From Paenibacillus sp. FSL A5-0031 (GTDB lineage: Bacteria; Bacillota; Bacilli; Paenibacillales; Paenibacillaceae), in assembly GCF_001956295.1 (NCBI RefSeq), contig NZ_MRTD01000022.1, forward strand, positions 46,280 to 110,279: a stretch of 64,000 nt of DNA, in the 5' to 3' direction. The notes beneath the pieces are model-generated. The model saw only the letters and a program-made list of their open reading frames with translations, did no database searches and was not told where the DNA came from. The translations under genes and the position numbers were made by a program. Below, one piece after another: positions 35,738 through 43,820 of the stretch (position 1 is its first letter; every line of letters starts with the position of its first letter).

Positions 35738-36646
35738 TTAAGACAGCTTCTTTTTCACAAAATGACCAATATGGTCGATAGCCTGCTGCGCTTCCGGAAG
35801 CATGTAGGCGAGAAAATGAAATACACTCCACATCTGAACCCATACTTCCAGCGTAACAGCGACACCTGCTGCTCTTGCTTGATCCGTAAACCGTGTAGAA
35901 TCACTTAATAGAACTTCATGATCGCCTACTTGGATAAACAAATCGGGCAGTCCGCTCAAATTCATCCTAAGGGGGGATAATAGCGGGATTTCATCCGTAC
36001 TGTTACCTAAATATGTGTCCAATATCCTGCGATTTCCCTCCAAGCTCCCTGTAGGATCAAGCTCCGATCGAGTCGTATAGGATTCACCATCCAAATGCAC
36101 TAGATCCGTATGCGGGGAGATGAGAAAAGCACCTGCTGGAAGCGTCTCTCCTTGATCTCGAAGTGAAAGCAAGGTCATAAGCGCAAGGCTTCCGCCTACC
36201 GAATCTCCGCCAAATAGCATATTAGCAGCGGAATAACCGTTTTCAAGCAACCAACGATAGGCAGTGAGGCAATCCTCGTTTGCAGCTGGATACGAATGCT
36301 CCGGTGCAAGTCTATATTCAATGACAAGTACTTTCACTCCACTGGAATTCGCTATTCTTGCCGTCAAATCACGATAGAATGCACAGGTGCCTGCTATGAA
36401 ACCACCGCCATGGAAGTAAAGAATGACCTTGTTCACATCTACAGTCAAATTGGCAGGAGTAATCCATTCACCATATAGGTTTCCGATTACTACCTCTTGG
36501 ACGATAATATCCGTATTCATTTGCATTGCAGCTGCGGTATTGTTCATTTCATTTCGTATTTTGTCCACTGGCATTTCACTAAAATTGCTCGTTTGTTTTA
36601 GAAAATGTTTAATCGCTGTAAGCTGTTCGGTACTCGTTTTTTCCAT
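35738..36646 (-). CDS. Alpha/beta hydrolase, hormone-sensitive-lipase-type esterase
   Basis: This 302-residue cytoplasmic esterase has the oxyanion-hole motif HGGGF (79-83) and the nucleophile elbow GDSVGG with Ser149. The acid is probably Glu244 in VGDHEVLLSD, and the histidine is His277 in SVFHFLAY. These are hallmarks of the HSL/acetyl-esterase family, which cleaves short acyl esters. Start is behind GGAGGAG. The upstream gap holds a promoter with the 20-base spacer typical of MerR regulation, and a merR gene is the next one upstream, so induction by a small molecule is likely. Confidence 0.9.
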   Translation of the reverse strand: MEKTSTEQLTAIKHFLKQTSNFSEMPVDKIRNEMNNTAAAMQMNTDIIVQEVVIGNLYGEWITPANLTVDVNKVILYFHGGGFIAGTCAFYRDLTARIANSSGVKVLVIEYRLAPEHSYPAANEDCLTAYRWLLENGYSAANMLFGGDSVGGSLALMTLLSLRDQGETLPAGAFLISPHTDLVHLDGESYTTRSELDPTGSLEGNRRILDTYLGNSTDEIPLLSPLRMNLSGLPDLFIQVGDHEVLLSDSTRFTDQARAAGVAVTLEVWVQMWSVFHFLAYMLPEAQQAIDHIGHFVKKKLS

Positions 36647-36677
36647 GTAATACTCCTCCTACAGGCTTAATAACGTA

Positions 36678-36709
36678 AGTTTACAGCCTGTAGCATAGTA
36701 CAACGTCAA
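36678..36709 (-). promoter_or_regulatory. MerR-type promoter of the esterase gene
   Basis: On the minus strand TTGACG (36709-36704), a 20-base spacer and TAAACT (36683-36678). The spacer holds the dyad TTGTA-N6-TACAG. An over-long 19-20 base spacer with a dyad inside is the mark of a promoter that a MerR protein twists into activity. Confidence 0.68.
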
Positions 36710-36710
36710 G

Positions 36711-37118
36711 CTAAGATTCCATATGAAGGATGTGAAGTGTTTGCTGAGTTTCCGGGTGCTTTTCTTCTGCTTGCAAATTTATTTTTAAACTTGTGAGCAT
36801 TGCTAATGTTTGTTCTTGCCGTTCCATATCTGAACGGATTTTATCCATTTTTTTATCGATCACAGCCAAAAAGTCAGCGAGACTAATTTGACTGCTGCTA
36901 GACTTTGTTAATGCTTTTTTGATTTCTTTTAATGTAAATCCACAAGCCTTAGCATTTTTTATAAACGTAAGATGACTTAATATTTCCTCAGAGTACATCC
37001 GATAACCTGATTCAGAACGCATCGGCGCCGGAATTAGACCGTGACTCTCGTAGTATCTTAACGTTTCGATATTCACATTCGCCATTTTTGCAATTTGCCC
37101 TCGCAAATAACCGGTCAT
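36711..37118 (-). CDS. MerR-family transcriptional regulator
   Basis: This 135-residue protein has an N-terminal MerR winged helix (LRGQIAKMANVNIETLRYYE, then the GYRMYSEE wing) and a long dimerisation helix (about 80-120). It has no paired cysteines for metal and no separate effector domain. This resembles the small aldehyde/redox-responsive MerR group, although those usually keep one functional cysteine; the only cysteine here is in AKACGF. Its stop codon is directly followed by the MerR-type promoter of the esterase gene, its likely target. Confidence 0.9.
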   Translation of the reverse strand: MTGYLRGQIAKMANVNIETLRYYESHGLIPAPMRSESGYRMYSEEILSHLTFIKNAKACGFTLKEIKKALTKSSSSQISLADFLAVIDKKMDKIRSDMERQEQTLAMLTSLKINLQAEEKHPETQQTLHILHMES

Positions 37119-37302
37119 TTCAATCCCCCTCTTATGTTGGTTGAAAGATTATTCTGAAGAGACACACAGGCTGATCATAGGTCTTAACGTTTAATTAGAA
37201 AATAGCATTGTAGTTATGCCAAAACGAAAATGCTATAATATACTAATTATGGATCGAAAAAGTAAAAACTGAACGAATTTTAAAGTCGATAAAGGATCAG
37301 CC

Positions 37303-38271
37303 ATGAACAAAAAAACTCGTAAACCAAAATTAAAAGTCATAATGAAATTCGTAGTGTCCGTTGTCATCCTTCTATTTATAGGAGGAATTTGGCAATTCAA
37401 TATGATGAATAAAGAATCGCAAATGTTTTTGCCGCCAGGAAAACGATATACGATAAACTCGCATGACATGCACATATACAGTGTTGGTACTGCTGGTAGC
37501 CGAACCATTGTTTTTGTTGCTGGGTCTGGAACACCTAATGCTTTTACCGATTTTTACTACTTACAAAACGAACTGCAACAATATGCGAGAACCATAAGTT
37601 TTGACCATGCTGGTTTTGGTTGGAGCGAGCAAACACATATCCCTAGAACGATTGATACATTAGTTGATGAACTGCATGAACTGCTTAATAAATCAAATGA
37701 AACCGCGCCCTACGTTATAATTGGACACTCGCTCGCATCCTTAGAGGTGCTTCGTTTTGCACAACGATACCCTGATGAAGTAGAGCAAATCATTTTATTA
37801 GACGGCGGCAGCCCTGAATATTATGCAAATGCCGGGGAGCTGCAGCCCTATTTGATAAATCGCTTTATGGCAGGCTTGCGTGTAACTGGGATAGCTAGAG
37901 CTTTAGGAAATATAGGCGTTTTACTTCCATTTACCGCAGAGAACCTACGTAATCAACGGCTCCCAGTCGAATGGAAAGCCACTGACTTAGCCATGTATTA
38001 TAATCATATTGGAGAGTCCAATAATTTGAGTGTCATAAAAAATATGAATGAGAATGCTCGTGCTGTATTAGATGGCGGTTACTTAAAAGACACCCCGCTG
38101 CTTAGTTTATCTTCAGATAGCGGAGGCGAATGGGCGAAAGTGCAGCGACAGCTTTTACAATGGTCCAGCCTTAGTAAGCAAGAAACCATTTCTGATTCTG
38201 AGCATTACATTCATTGGTCCAATAGAGAAGAAGTATTGCAAAAAATAGTGAACACAATTAATAATAATTAA
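37303..38271 (+). CDS. Membrane-anchored alpha/beta hydrolase
   Basis: This 322-residue protein has a basic N-terminus, one membrane helix (about 13-30) and an alpha/beta hydrolase domain outside. The nucleophile is Ser143 in GHSLAS, the motif DHAGFGWSE precedes it, and a C-terminal EHYIHW supplies the histidine. It resembles secreted or anchored hydrolases of the 2-hydroxymuconate-hydrolase-like group, with no predictable substrate. It is divergent from the merR gene and convergent with the ABC operon. Start is at 37303 with a modest AAAGGAT site. Confidence 0.85.
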   Translation: MNKKTRKPKLKVIMKFVVSVVILLFIGGIWQFNMMNKESQMFLPPGKRYTINSHDMHIYSVGTAGSRTIVFVAGSGTPNAFTDFYYLQNELQQYARTISFDHAGFGWSEQTHIPRTIDTLVDELHELLNKSNETAPYVIIGHSLASLEVLRFAQRYPDEVEQIILLDGGSPEYYANAGELQPYLINRFMAGLRVTGIARALGNIGVLLPFTAENLRNQRLPVEWKATDLAMYYNHIGESNNLSVIKNMNENARAVLDGGYLKDTPLLSLSSDSGGEWAKVQRQLLQWSSLSKQETISDSEHYIHWSNREEVLQKIVNTINNN

Positions 38272-38316
38272 AGCTAATTTTAAAAATATGGCATTCATAC
38301 TAGAAACCTTCTTCAA

Positions 38317-39051
38317 CTATTTCTCGGGAAATGAATCATCCAAAACTTCCTTATATTTATTCTCTTTATAGCCAATAACCTCAGACATGACATCACTTAT
38401 ACTTTTGCCTTGTTCTCTCATCTCGTCGATATAAAAGTCCGCTTTAATTCTGCCCTTATGAACAATAATGGCACGGTCGATAACATGCTCAATTTCTTCT
38501 ATTAAATGTGTCGTAAGCAGGATCGTCTCATCGCCTTTTAAATTGGAAACCATCAGCTTTAAAAAATCCTTTCTAGTGAACATATCTTTGCCCTGAAAAG
38601 GTTCGTCCATCAGCATATATTTTGCTTCCTTAGCAAACCCCGCACAAATTTCAAGCTTCAGCTTTTGCCCTTTGGAGAATGTTTTGATTTTTTGCTGCGG
38701 TTCAAGCTCATAGAAGCTGATCAGCTTGTCATAATGTTTTCTATTGAATCTAGGGAAAAAGCCAGCCAAAAACTCTGCATACTGAACGGGTGTCAGATCA
38801 GGAAGGAAGCTGCCTTCCTCCGTAATCAATGCAATGTTGTCATATTGCTCCGTTACTGGTCTGCCTTCTACTGTTATGGTACCATTCTGAATTTCTCCAA
38901 TTCCCATAATTGCCTTCAGCAATGTTGTTTTCCCGCTGCCGTTACCGCCAAGAATACCAACGATTTCACCTTTGTTTATCGTTAAGCTATCCACGTATAA
39001 GTACTCACTGCTTCCAGGATAGCGCTTTTCCACATATTTTAGCTCGATCAT
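38317..39051 (-). CDS. ABC transporter ATP-binding protein (YtrB-like)
   Basis: This 244-residue ATPase has Walker A GGNGSGKTT, the signature variant FSKGQKLKLEI and Walker B KYMLMDEP. The ATG at 39051 behind AGGAGGGG is preferred over an upstream TTG. It is the last gene of an operon led by a GntR regulator, as in B. subtilis ytr loci, where such ATPases pair with membrane proteins lacking a binding protein. The substrate is unknown; related systems respond to cell-wall antibiotics. Confidence 0.92.
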   Translation of the reverse strand: MIELKYVEKRYPGSSEYLYVDSLTINKGEIVGILGGNGSGKTTLLKAIMGIGEIQNGTITVEGRPVTEQYDNIALITEEGSFLPDLTPVQYAEFLAGFFPRFNRKHYDKLISFYELEPQQKIKTFSKGQKLKLEICAGFAKEAKYMLMDEPFQGKDMFTRKDFLKLMVSNLKGDETILLTTHLIEEIEHVIDRAIIVHKGRIKADFYIDEMREQGKSISDVMSEVIGYKENKYKEVLDDSFPEK

Positions 39052-39077
39052 CCGTGCCCCTCCTGCCTGCAAACCTT

Positions 39078-40403
39078 TTATTCAATCTTGAGGTTATCGT
39101 AATACCTATACTCTGATTGGCTGTATCCAAACCCGCCTGGCAGCGGCGATAGATTCATCGCTCTAATATTATCGTCATTCAGATCAGTCATAAGCTCGCC
39201 TTTGTAGAGCAATGTAGAGGCTTGATACACATAAATTATAAATCGTTTAGGAAGCACAATATCATATTGAAACTGAGTTCCTTCTTTAGGCTTGCTTCTC
39301 ATTGTCTTGACGACATATAACTTATCGTTACGATAGCTCATCGCGAGCATACCGCTGAAATTGTCCTCTTCTCCGTCCGCAAAGCTTTCTTTTATCGTTT
39401 CGTTTAATTTCATTTCATTCGATAAATGAAAACTAAACATTGTTTTGTTATTATTATTGGCAGCAGCATCCTCTGCGGAAGAGGACCGGCTAAAACTCAG
39501 ATTTAGCATGTTCTGATCGTGATCGCTAAATGCTTCATAGTTTTCATAATAGGTATCCCCGCTCGGATTATTGAATGAGCTCGCTCGATCCCGTCCTGCC
39601 AAGTAAAAATGAGGAACTATCGTCTCACCTAATTGCTTCCCGCTGACGCTGTCATATGCACGAATAGTAAGCTGGTTATTTTCAACTGCAATTAATGCCA
39701 AGCTGCTGCCAACGGCTTCTAATCCAAGAATTTCAATGCTTGAATTCGGATTATCTTTGTTTTTATCCAGGCTGAAGGTTGCCACGGTACGCGGCTCCTG
39801 CCCTTTGTCTCCGGTTATGCCTCGATAACCCCAATTATCTGAAAACTTTAACTCATAGATCCCGTTCTCTCCTGTGTAATGCGTTGTCGTTGGCAATGTA
39901 AAATATACGTTATCGCCAATTTTGGCAAGTCCATATTCAAGAGCATTCGTATAAGTGACGCTGTTATCCTTCTGATCCGTTCTATTATAATGAACAGGCG
40001 GGTTAACCGTTGCCGTACCGGTAGGAATGGGAATCGTGTTCCTTCGATCACGAGCAACAATTTCAAAAAGTGGACCAGTATTTGAAATATCATATTCAAT
40101 GCCATTCATTAATTTAGCATTTCCCGGAATAAATCGTTTTGGGGTTTGCTGCTGCATCTGCTCAAATAACACGGTACTCGTATTCACTTGGCCTTTCTCA
40201 ATACGGAAGCTAGTCCGATGGCTCCCATCCTTCAGCTCTCCACTTATGACTGTATCCTCAATCGCTTGGCGTGAACCCTGCAAATCTTTTAAATAAAATG
40301 TCCCTTGATCCTTCTTCGCGTAGATACTGCCGGACATTATCCCTATGACAGCTACCGCTGCAATTAATGCAACGAGAACTGCATGATTTTTCAGCTTTTT
40401 CAT
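39078..40403 (-). CDS. Membrane-anchored extracytoplasmic protein of the GntR-ABC operon
   Basis: This 441-residue protein has a basic N-terminus, one membrane anchor (about 8-27) and a large beta-rich outer part. Repeated strand-like stretches suggest a beta-propeller-like fold, but I recognise no family. It lies between permease and ATPase genes with gaps of under 30 bases, so it is probably part of the transporter complex or its sensor. It lacks the multiple membrane helices of a permease. Confidence 0.7.
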   Translation of the reverse strand: MKKLKNHAVLVALIAAVAVIGIMSGSIYAKKDQGTFYLKDLQGSRQAIEDTVISGELKDGSHRTSFRIEKGQVNTSTVLFEQMQQQTPKRFIPGNAKLMNGIEYDISNTGPLFEIVARDRRNTIPIPTGTATVNPPVHYNRTDQKDNSVTYTNALEYGLAKIGDNVYFTLPTTTHYTGENGIYELKFSDNWGYRGITGDKGQEPRTVATFSLDKNKDNPNSSIEILGLEAVGSSLALIAVENNQLTIRAYDSVSGKQLGETIVPHFYLAGRDRASSFNNPSGDTYYENYEAFSDHDQNMLNLSFSRSSSAEDAAANNNNKTMFSFHLSNEMKLNETIKESFADGEEDNFSGMLAMSYRNDKLYVVKTMRSKPKEGTQFQYDIVLPKRFIIYVYQASTLLYKGELMTDLNDDNIRAMNLSPLPGGFGYSQSEYRYYDNLKIE

Positions 40404-40421
40404 AGCGATCCCATCCCTTTC

Positions 40422-41195
40422 TTAAGCGATAGCTGCTTTTTTTATTAGCTTGATGCTGTGCCATATGAAAAATCCGCTTAAAATAAGCATAATTGAACTG
40501 CTAATATACAAATGACTTGGTGCTGCAAAAGAATAGGATTCACTCATTCGATAGCTCAGTACTTTAATTCCCACGATAACCGCGGCTCCAATAGCGACTA
40601 AACCCCAGTACCTTTTGCTTCGTTCGCATAAAGCCACGTAATATAGAGCTGTTGTGATCATAATTAAAATACTTGCTGATGATATGATTCTGCTTAGGTT
40701 TAATGGCATGATGATTCGAAAAAAATCAGAACGGATAACCGCTAAAAAAAGTCCATTTGTCATCGAAAAGCGGCCTTCACCATAGCTTGCAAACTTCGCC
40801 GATACCACATCGTATCCAAGCTTTATGCTAATTAGCTGCGACCCGAGCAGCATGAGCAAGCAAATGACAAAAACAACGATTTTGCTAAAATAAATCGATT
40901 CACGCCTTACAGGCAGTGATAAAAACATGTATATACTTTTACTGCCCCAATAACCTGCATAAATCGTCTTTAAGAAAAATCCGCATGCTGCTGCTATGCA
41001 TAGGAGGAATACGATGATGCAGCCTGAAGAGGCATAAATATTTTCATAACGCTCGTGAACGGTATATTCACCATATTCTTTGACAAACATGTGGAGCAGA
41101 TAAAGTGGAATAACGATTACAGCTGTGCAAAGCAGCAAGATCGCTTTCAGCCAGGTTGAAAATTCATATTGCAGCAGTCGATAAAAGGTTCTCAT
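40422..41195 (-). CDS. ABC transporter membrane protein of the GntR-ABC operon
   Basis: This 257-residue integral membrane protein has about six hydrophobic segments, starting at residues 17-35. It resembles ABC-2/YtrC-type permeases that work with an ATPase encoded in the same operon. The ATG is behind GAGGTGG. The 49 bases before it contain an operator matching that of the gntR promoter, so it may also be expressed from its own repressible start. Confidence 0.8.
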   Translation of the reverse strand: MRTFYRLLQYEFSTWLKAILLLCTAVIVIPLYLLHMFVKEYGEYTVHERYENIYASSGCIIVFLLCIAAACGFFLKTIYAGYWGSKSIYMFLSLPVRRESIYFSKIVVFVICLLMLLGSQLISIKLGYDVVSAKFASYGEGRFSMTNGLFLAVIRSDFFRIIMPLNLSRIISSASILIMITTALYYVALCERSKRYWGLVAIGAAVIVGIKVLSYRMSESYSFAAPSHLYISSSIMLILSGFFIWHSIKLIKKAAIA

Positions 41196-41209
41196 GATAC
41201 CACCTCAAT

Positions 41210-41229
41210 TGTATTATAGTAGTAGTACA
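41210..41229 (-). promoter_or_regulatory. GntR-type operator before the permease gene
   Basis: TGTATTA-N6-TAGTACA, with the same arms as the site upstream of the gntR gene. On the minus strand a TATAAT (41218-41213) lies inside it, suggesting a second repressible promoter. Confidence 0.62.
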
Positions 41230-41244
41230 GATACGCCAAAAAAA

Positions 41245-41622
41245 CTATTCCCAACGCTCGCTAATGAGGGAGATGACTTGTTGGAACGACAAATGAATCT
41301 CCTTAGCGGAGCCAATAAACGCTTTCACTAACTCATCCGTCAGCTCAGCTTCAATTTGCTTTAAGATCGCCTCATCTACATAAATGACACTGCCGAGCGT
41401 ACTGCTCGTGCGAACATAACCTTCATCCTCCATAAGCTTAAAAGCCTTTTGCACTGTATTCGGGTTGATGTTCAGTTGTGCAGCTATTTCTCGCCTAGAC
41501 GGCAGCTTATCTCCCGATTCAGCCTTACCCAGCAATATTTGCCTCTTCACATACAATGCGGCCTGCACGTATACGGGCTCTTTGTTGTTTAGCTTTAATT
41601 CATAAAAATGTAGCACGTACAC
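41245..41622 (-). CDS. GntR-family regulator, YtrA subfamily
   Basis: This roughly 125-residue protein has a GntR winged helix (PSRREIAAQLNINPNTVQKAF) and a short C-terminal helical tail, with no large effector domain. That is the YtrA subfamily, which represses ABC operons. It is the first gene of the operon it should control. GTG codons at 41622 and 41616 both lie near AGGTGAT; the second has the better spacing. Two operators with identical 7-base arms flank it. Confidence 0.9.
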   Translation of the reverse strand: MYVLHFYELKLNNKEPVYVQAALYVKRQILLGKAESGDKLPSRREIAAQLNINPNTVQKAFKLMEDEGYVRTSSTLGSVIYVDEAILKQIEAELTDELVKAFIGSAKEIHLSFQQVISLISERWE

Positions 41623-41644
41623 ATCACCTGCCTTATCTCTTGGT

Positions 41645-41677
41645 TGTATTATTGCACTAGTACAATTTAATTGTCAA
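41645..41677 (-). promoter_or_regulatory. Promoter and operator of the GntR-ABC operon
   Basis: On the minus strand TTGACA (41677-41672), an 18-base spacer and AATAAT (41653-41648). The operator TGTATTA-N6-TAGTACA (41645-41664) covers the -10 and much of the spacer, a repressing arrangement. Confidence 0.72.
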
Positions 41678-41689
41678 TATGTAACAAAA

Positions 41690-41722
41690 AAAGGAGCATG
41701 ATTTTGAAATCTGCCCCTCCTC
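41690..41722 (-). terminator. Terminator of the acyltransferase/DUF6320 operon
   Basis: On the minus strand a GGAG...CTCC stem, helped by inner GATTT/AAATC pairing, ends in seven T. It lies about 35 bases past the DUF6320 stop. Confidence 0.7.
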
Positions 41723-41755
41723 TTCAATGATATGAAATAAACCTTTCTAAACCTT

Positions 41756-42430
41756 TTAAAAATGAAACCGTTTCTTTATTTCCTCTTTAAATTGCCGATC
41801 CGAAAAAATAATCATGCCGATGATCGTGAGCAATGAGTACACAATCGCGGCCACACTAGGCCAGATAACATCCGCTAATTGAAAAATAAATAAAATCGCA
41901 GGACATAGACTGATGAAAAACATCGCTAATAAATAACCGATATCATTATGCCATAACGATTTTTTTATAATGGCGAGCAGAGTCATCATAAAAGTCGCTG
42001 CCATGCCAAAGAGCGGAATGGCATAGGTGGTTGACCACTTCATAAACCCAACAAAAATATCGATTACGAGTAAAAAAAGCGCTAAAATCGCGTAATGAAA
42101 CAATATCTTTTTGCCGATATGTGCCTTTGACAATATCGTATCTTTTACGATCACCCATGCATAGATTAACCCGGTCGTCACAATCGCAGACCACAATGTA
42201 GGATTAAGCTGCAAGGTTAATAAATTAATCGTAATCGAGAGTACAATAGCCGATATCGTTAAAAATAAAAACAGCTTTGTACGTGTAAATACGGCTGTTT
42301 CTTGATGTAATTTTGCATAGGAGGGGTACTCTGACGCACTATTCCCGCGATTCCCAAGAGGCCTCGAGCATAACGGACAATAATCGTGCTGATCGTCAAC
42401 ACTCACATTGCATCGATTGCATAACCTCAT
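41756..42430 (-). CDS. DUF6320-type zinc-ribbon membrane protein
   Basis: A 224-residue protein. An N-terminal zinc ribbon (C4, C7, C18, C21 as CNRC and CPLC) is followed by about six membrane helices with short loops. The ATG (42430) shares four bases with the stop codon of the acyltransferase-like gene, so the two are translationally coupled and probably act together. The ribbon followed by a helix bundle is what I associate with DUF6320, a family of unknown function that accompanies such acyltransferase-like proteins. Confidence 0.75.
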   Translation of the reverse strand: MRLCNRCNVSVDDQHDYCPLCSRPLGNRGNSASEYPSYAKLHQETAVFTRTKLFLFLTISAIVLSITINLLTLQLNPTLWSAIVTTGLIYAWVIVKDTILSKAHIGKKILFHYAILALFLLVIDIFVGFMKWSTTYAIPLFGMAATFMMTLLAIIKKSLWHNDIGYLLAMFFISLCPAILFIFQLADVIWPSVAAIVYSLLTIIGMIIFSDRQFKEEIKKRFHF

Positions 42431-43725
42431 CCATTCCTCCCCCAATCATTTGAATATACTCTCACGTCAAGCCCAGCCTGATCCGCTAAATAAGAGAAAA
42501 AATATTGCAGTATATCGGCTTCTACAATACTTCTTGTAAACGTAATCGTCAGCTTATCATTAACCGTACAGACGCCGCAGCTTACTGGGCTTTTATTCGA
42601 TGGATAGACTACAGCCTCAATAACGTCGATATAGTCATACATTTGCTGCGGCAAAATGATGTTGCCAACATTGGATAACGTCATCGTTCTTCTGCTTTCT
42701 CCTAGTGTGCGAAAACCAAAATCAACAAACCAGCTTTTGAGAAACAAAGGAATAAAAAGAGTAGCTTTGTTGCGTTCGAGCGCTACATTGTTATAAATGA
42801 TATTTTGCAAATTTTCTTTTCCTGATTTCTGCTTTAACATTTCATTCACTCGAATAATGAGCTCATCAAATGAAGCGTCCTCGGTTACTTTTATTCCGAT
42901 ATTTACAACGCCAAAAAAATTGCGAAGCGTCCGCGACGGGAAGGCTTTGCGTAAATTGGCTGGAATTGATATGACCACCGGCGCATTCTGCTCACTGAAT
43001 TTAATCCTCGTTTGATAAATAGAGTAAATGAGCAATGTCGTTAAATACGCTGTTATCGTACAGCCCTTTTGCTTGGCAAGTGCATTCAATGCAGAAGCGC
43101 TAACAACGCCGTGCACCACATTGTTTCCGAAGTGCTCAAAGCGTGTACCTTTAACATGATAAGATTTGCTCGTTATCACTCGTTCAACATAGCAATCCTG
43201 GTAATACCTGCGAAAGCTGTCCTCCATATCAAGCACATCCACTCCAGTATCCGCGAGCAAAATTTTTCCTTCAGGATCGATGTTTTTCCCCAAATATATG
43301 AGGTAATAGTATAAAAGTGACTTTAAAAATTCAATGGTTCCATTGCCATCCGTAAGGGAATGAAAAACTTCAATCGATACTCTATTTTGATAATATAAAA
43401 CCTTAAATAAGTAACCGTTATTCGTATTCGGATCAATATCCCGGCATGGATACTGCTCGTCCTCTTCGATTACAATTTTCTCCGTATTTTCATCTAAGTA
43501 ATTCCAAAACACACCTTTACGTAGTTTAACGGTAAACATCGGAAAACGATCAAATACGGTATCAGCCGCTTTCTGCAAGGCGTCAGCATCTATTCTATCC
43601 TTCAATACGGCTGAAATGCGATAAACAGAAGTGTTTTTTGTATTCGTAACGGATGGAAAAAGCTTTGCAGCATTATCGAGCTTATACCATTTGTTCAATT
43701 GGAATTTCTTCCTTTCTAGATTCAT
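42427..43725 (-). CDS. Condensation/acyltransferase-fold protein (alcohol acetyltransferase-like)
   Basis: This 432-residue protein has the HxxxDG catalytic motif of the condensation-domain/CAT-like acyltransferase superfamily in FHSLTDGNG (H122, D126, G127). The later block LSNVGNI matches the structural strand of that fold. Such enzymes esterify alcohols or lipids with acyl-CoA donors. No adenylation or carrier domains are nearby, so it is not part of a peptide synthetase. The ATG at 43725 has a poor site; a TTG at 43698, nine bases after AAAGGAAG, may be the true start. Expression is probably driven by the divergent MerR-type regulator. Confidence 0.75.
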   Translation of the reverse strand: MNLERKKFQLNKWYKLDNAAKLFPSVTNTKNTSVYRISAVLKDRIDADALQKAADTVFDRFPMFTVKLRKGVFWNYLDENTEKIVIEEDEQYPCRDIDPNTNNGYLFKVLYYQNRVSIEVFHSLTDGNGTIEFLKSLLYYYLIYLGKNIDPEGKILLADTGVDVLDMEDSFRRYYQDCYVERVITSKSYHVKGTRFEHFGNNVVHGVVSASALNALAKQKGCTITAYLTTLLIYSIYQTRIKFSEQNAPVVISIPANLRKAFPSRTLRNFFGVVNIGIKVTEDASFDELIIRVNEMLKQKSGKENLQNIIYNNVALERNKATLFIPLFLKSWFVDFGFRTLGESRRTMTLSNVGNIILPQQMYDYIDVIEAVVYPSNKSPVSCGVCTVNDKLTITFTRSIVEADILQYFFSYLADQAGLDVRVYSNDWGRNG

Positions 43726-43774
43726 GCTGTTTAGCTCTTGTTTGTATAATCAATCGAATTTATTTACAATGAAA

Positions 43775-43805
43775 ATCATAAACTCTTGTGTAACATAAGA
43801 GTCAA
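43775..43805 (-). promoter_or_regulatory. MerR-type promoter of the acyltransferase/DUF6320 operon
   Basis: On the minus strand TTGACT (43805-43800), a 19-base spacer and TATGAT (43780-43775). The spacer contains the perfect dyad CTCTT-N9-AAGAG (43783-43801). The layout matches BmrR/Mta-type promoters. Confidence 0.8.
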
Positions 43806-43820
43806 TAGGAGCAGATTGAC

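Noticed and set aside
42427..43725. Condensation-fold protein as part of a peptide synthetase cluster
   Set aside because: No adenylation, carrier or thioesterase domain is present; the motif occurs equally in stand-alone acyltransferases.
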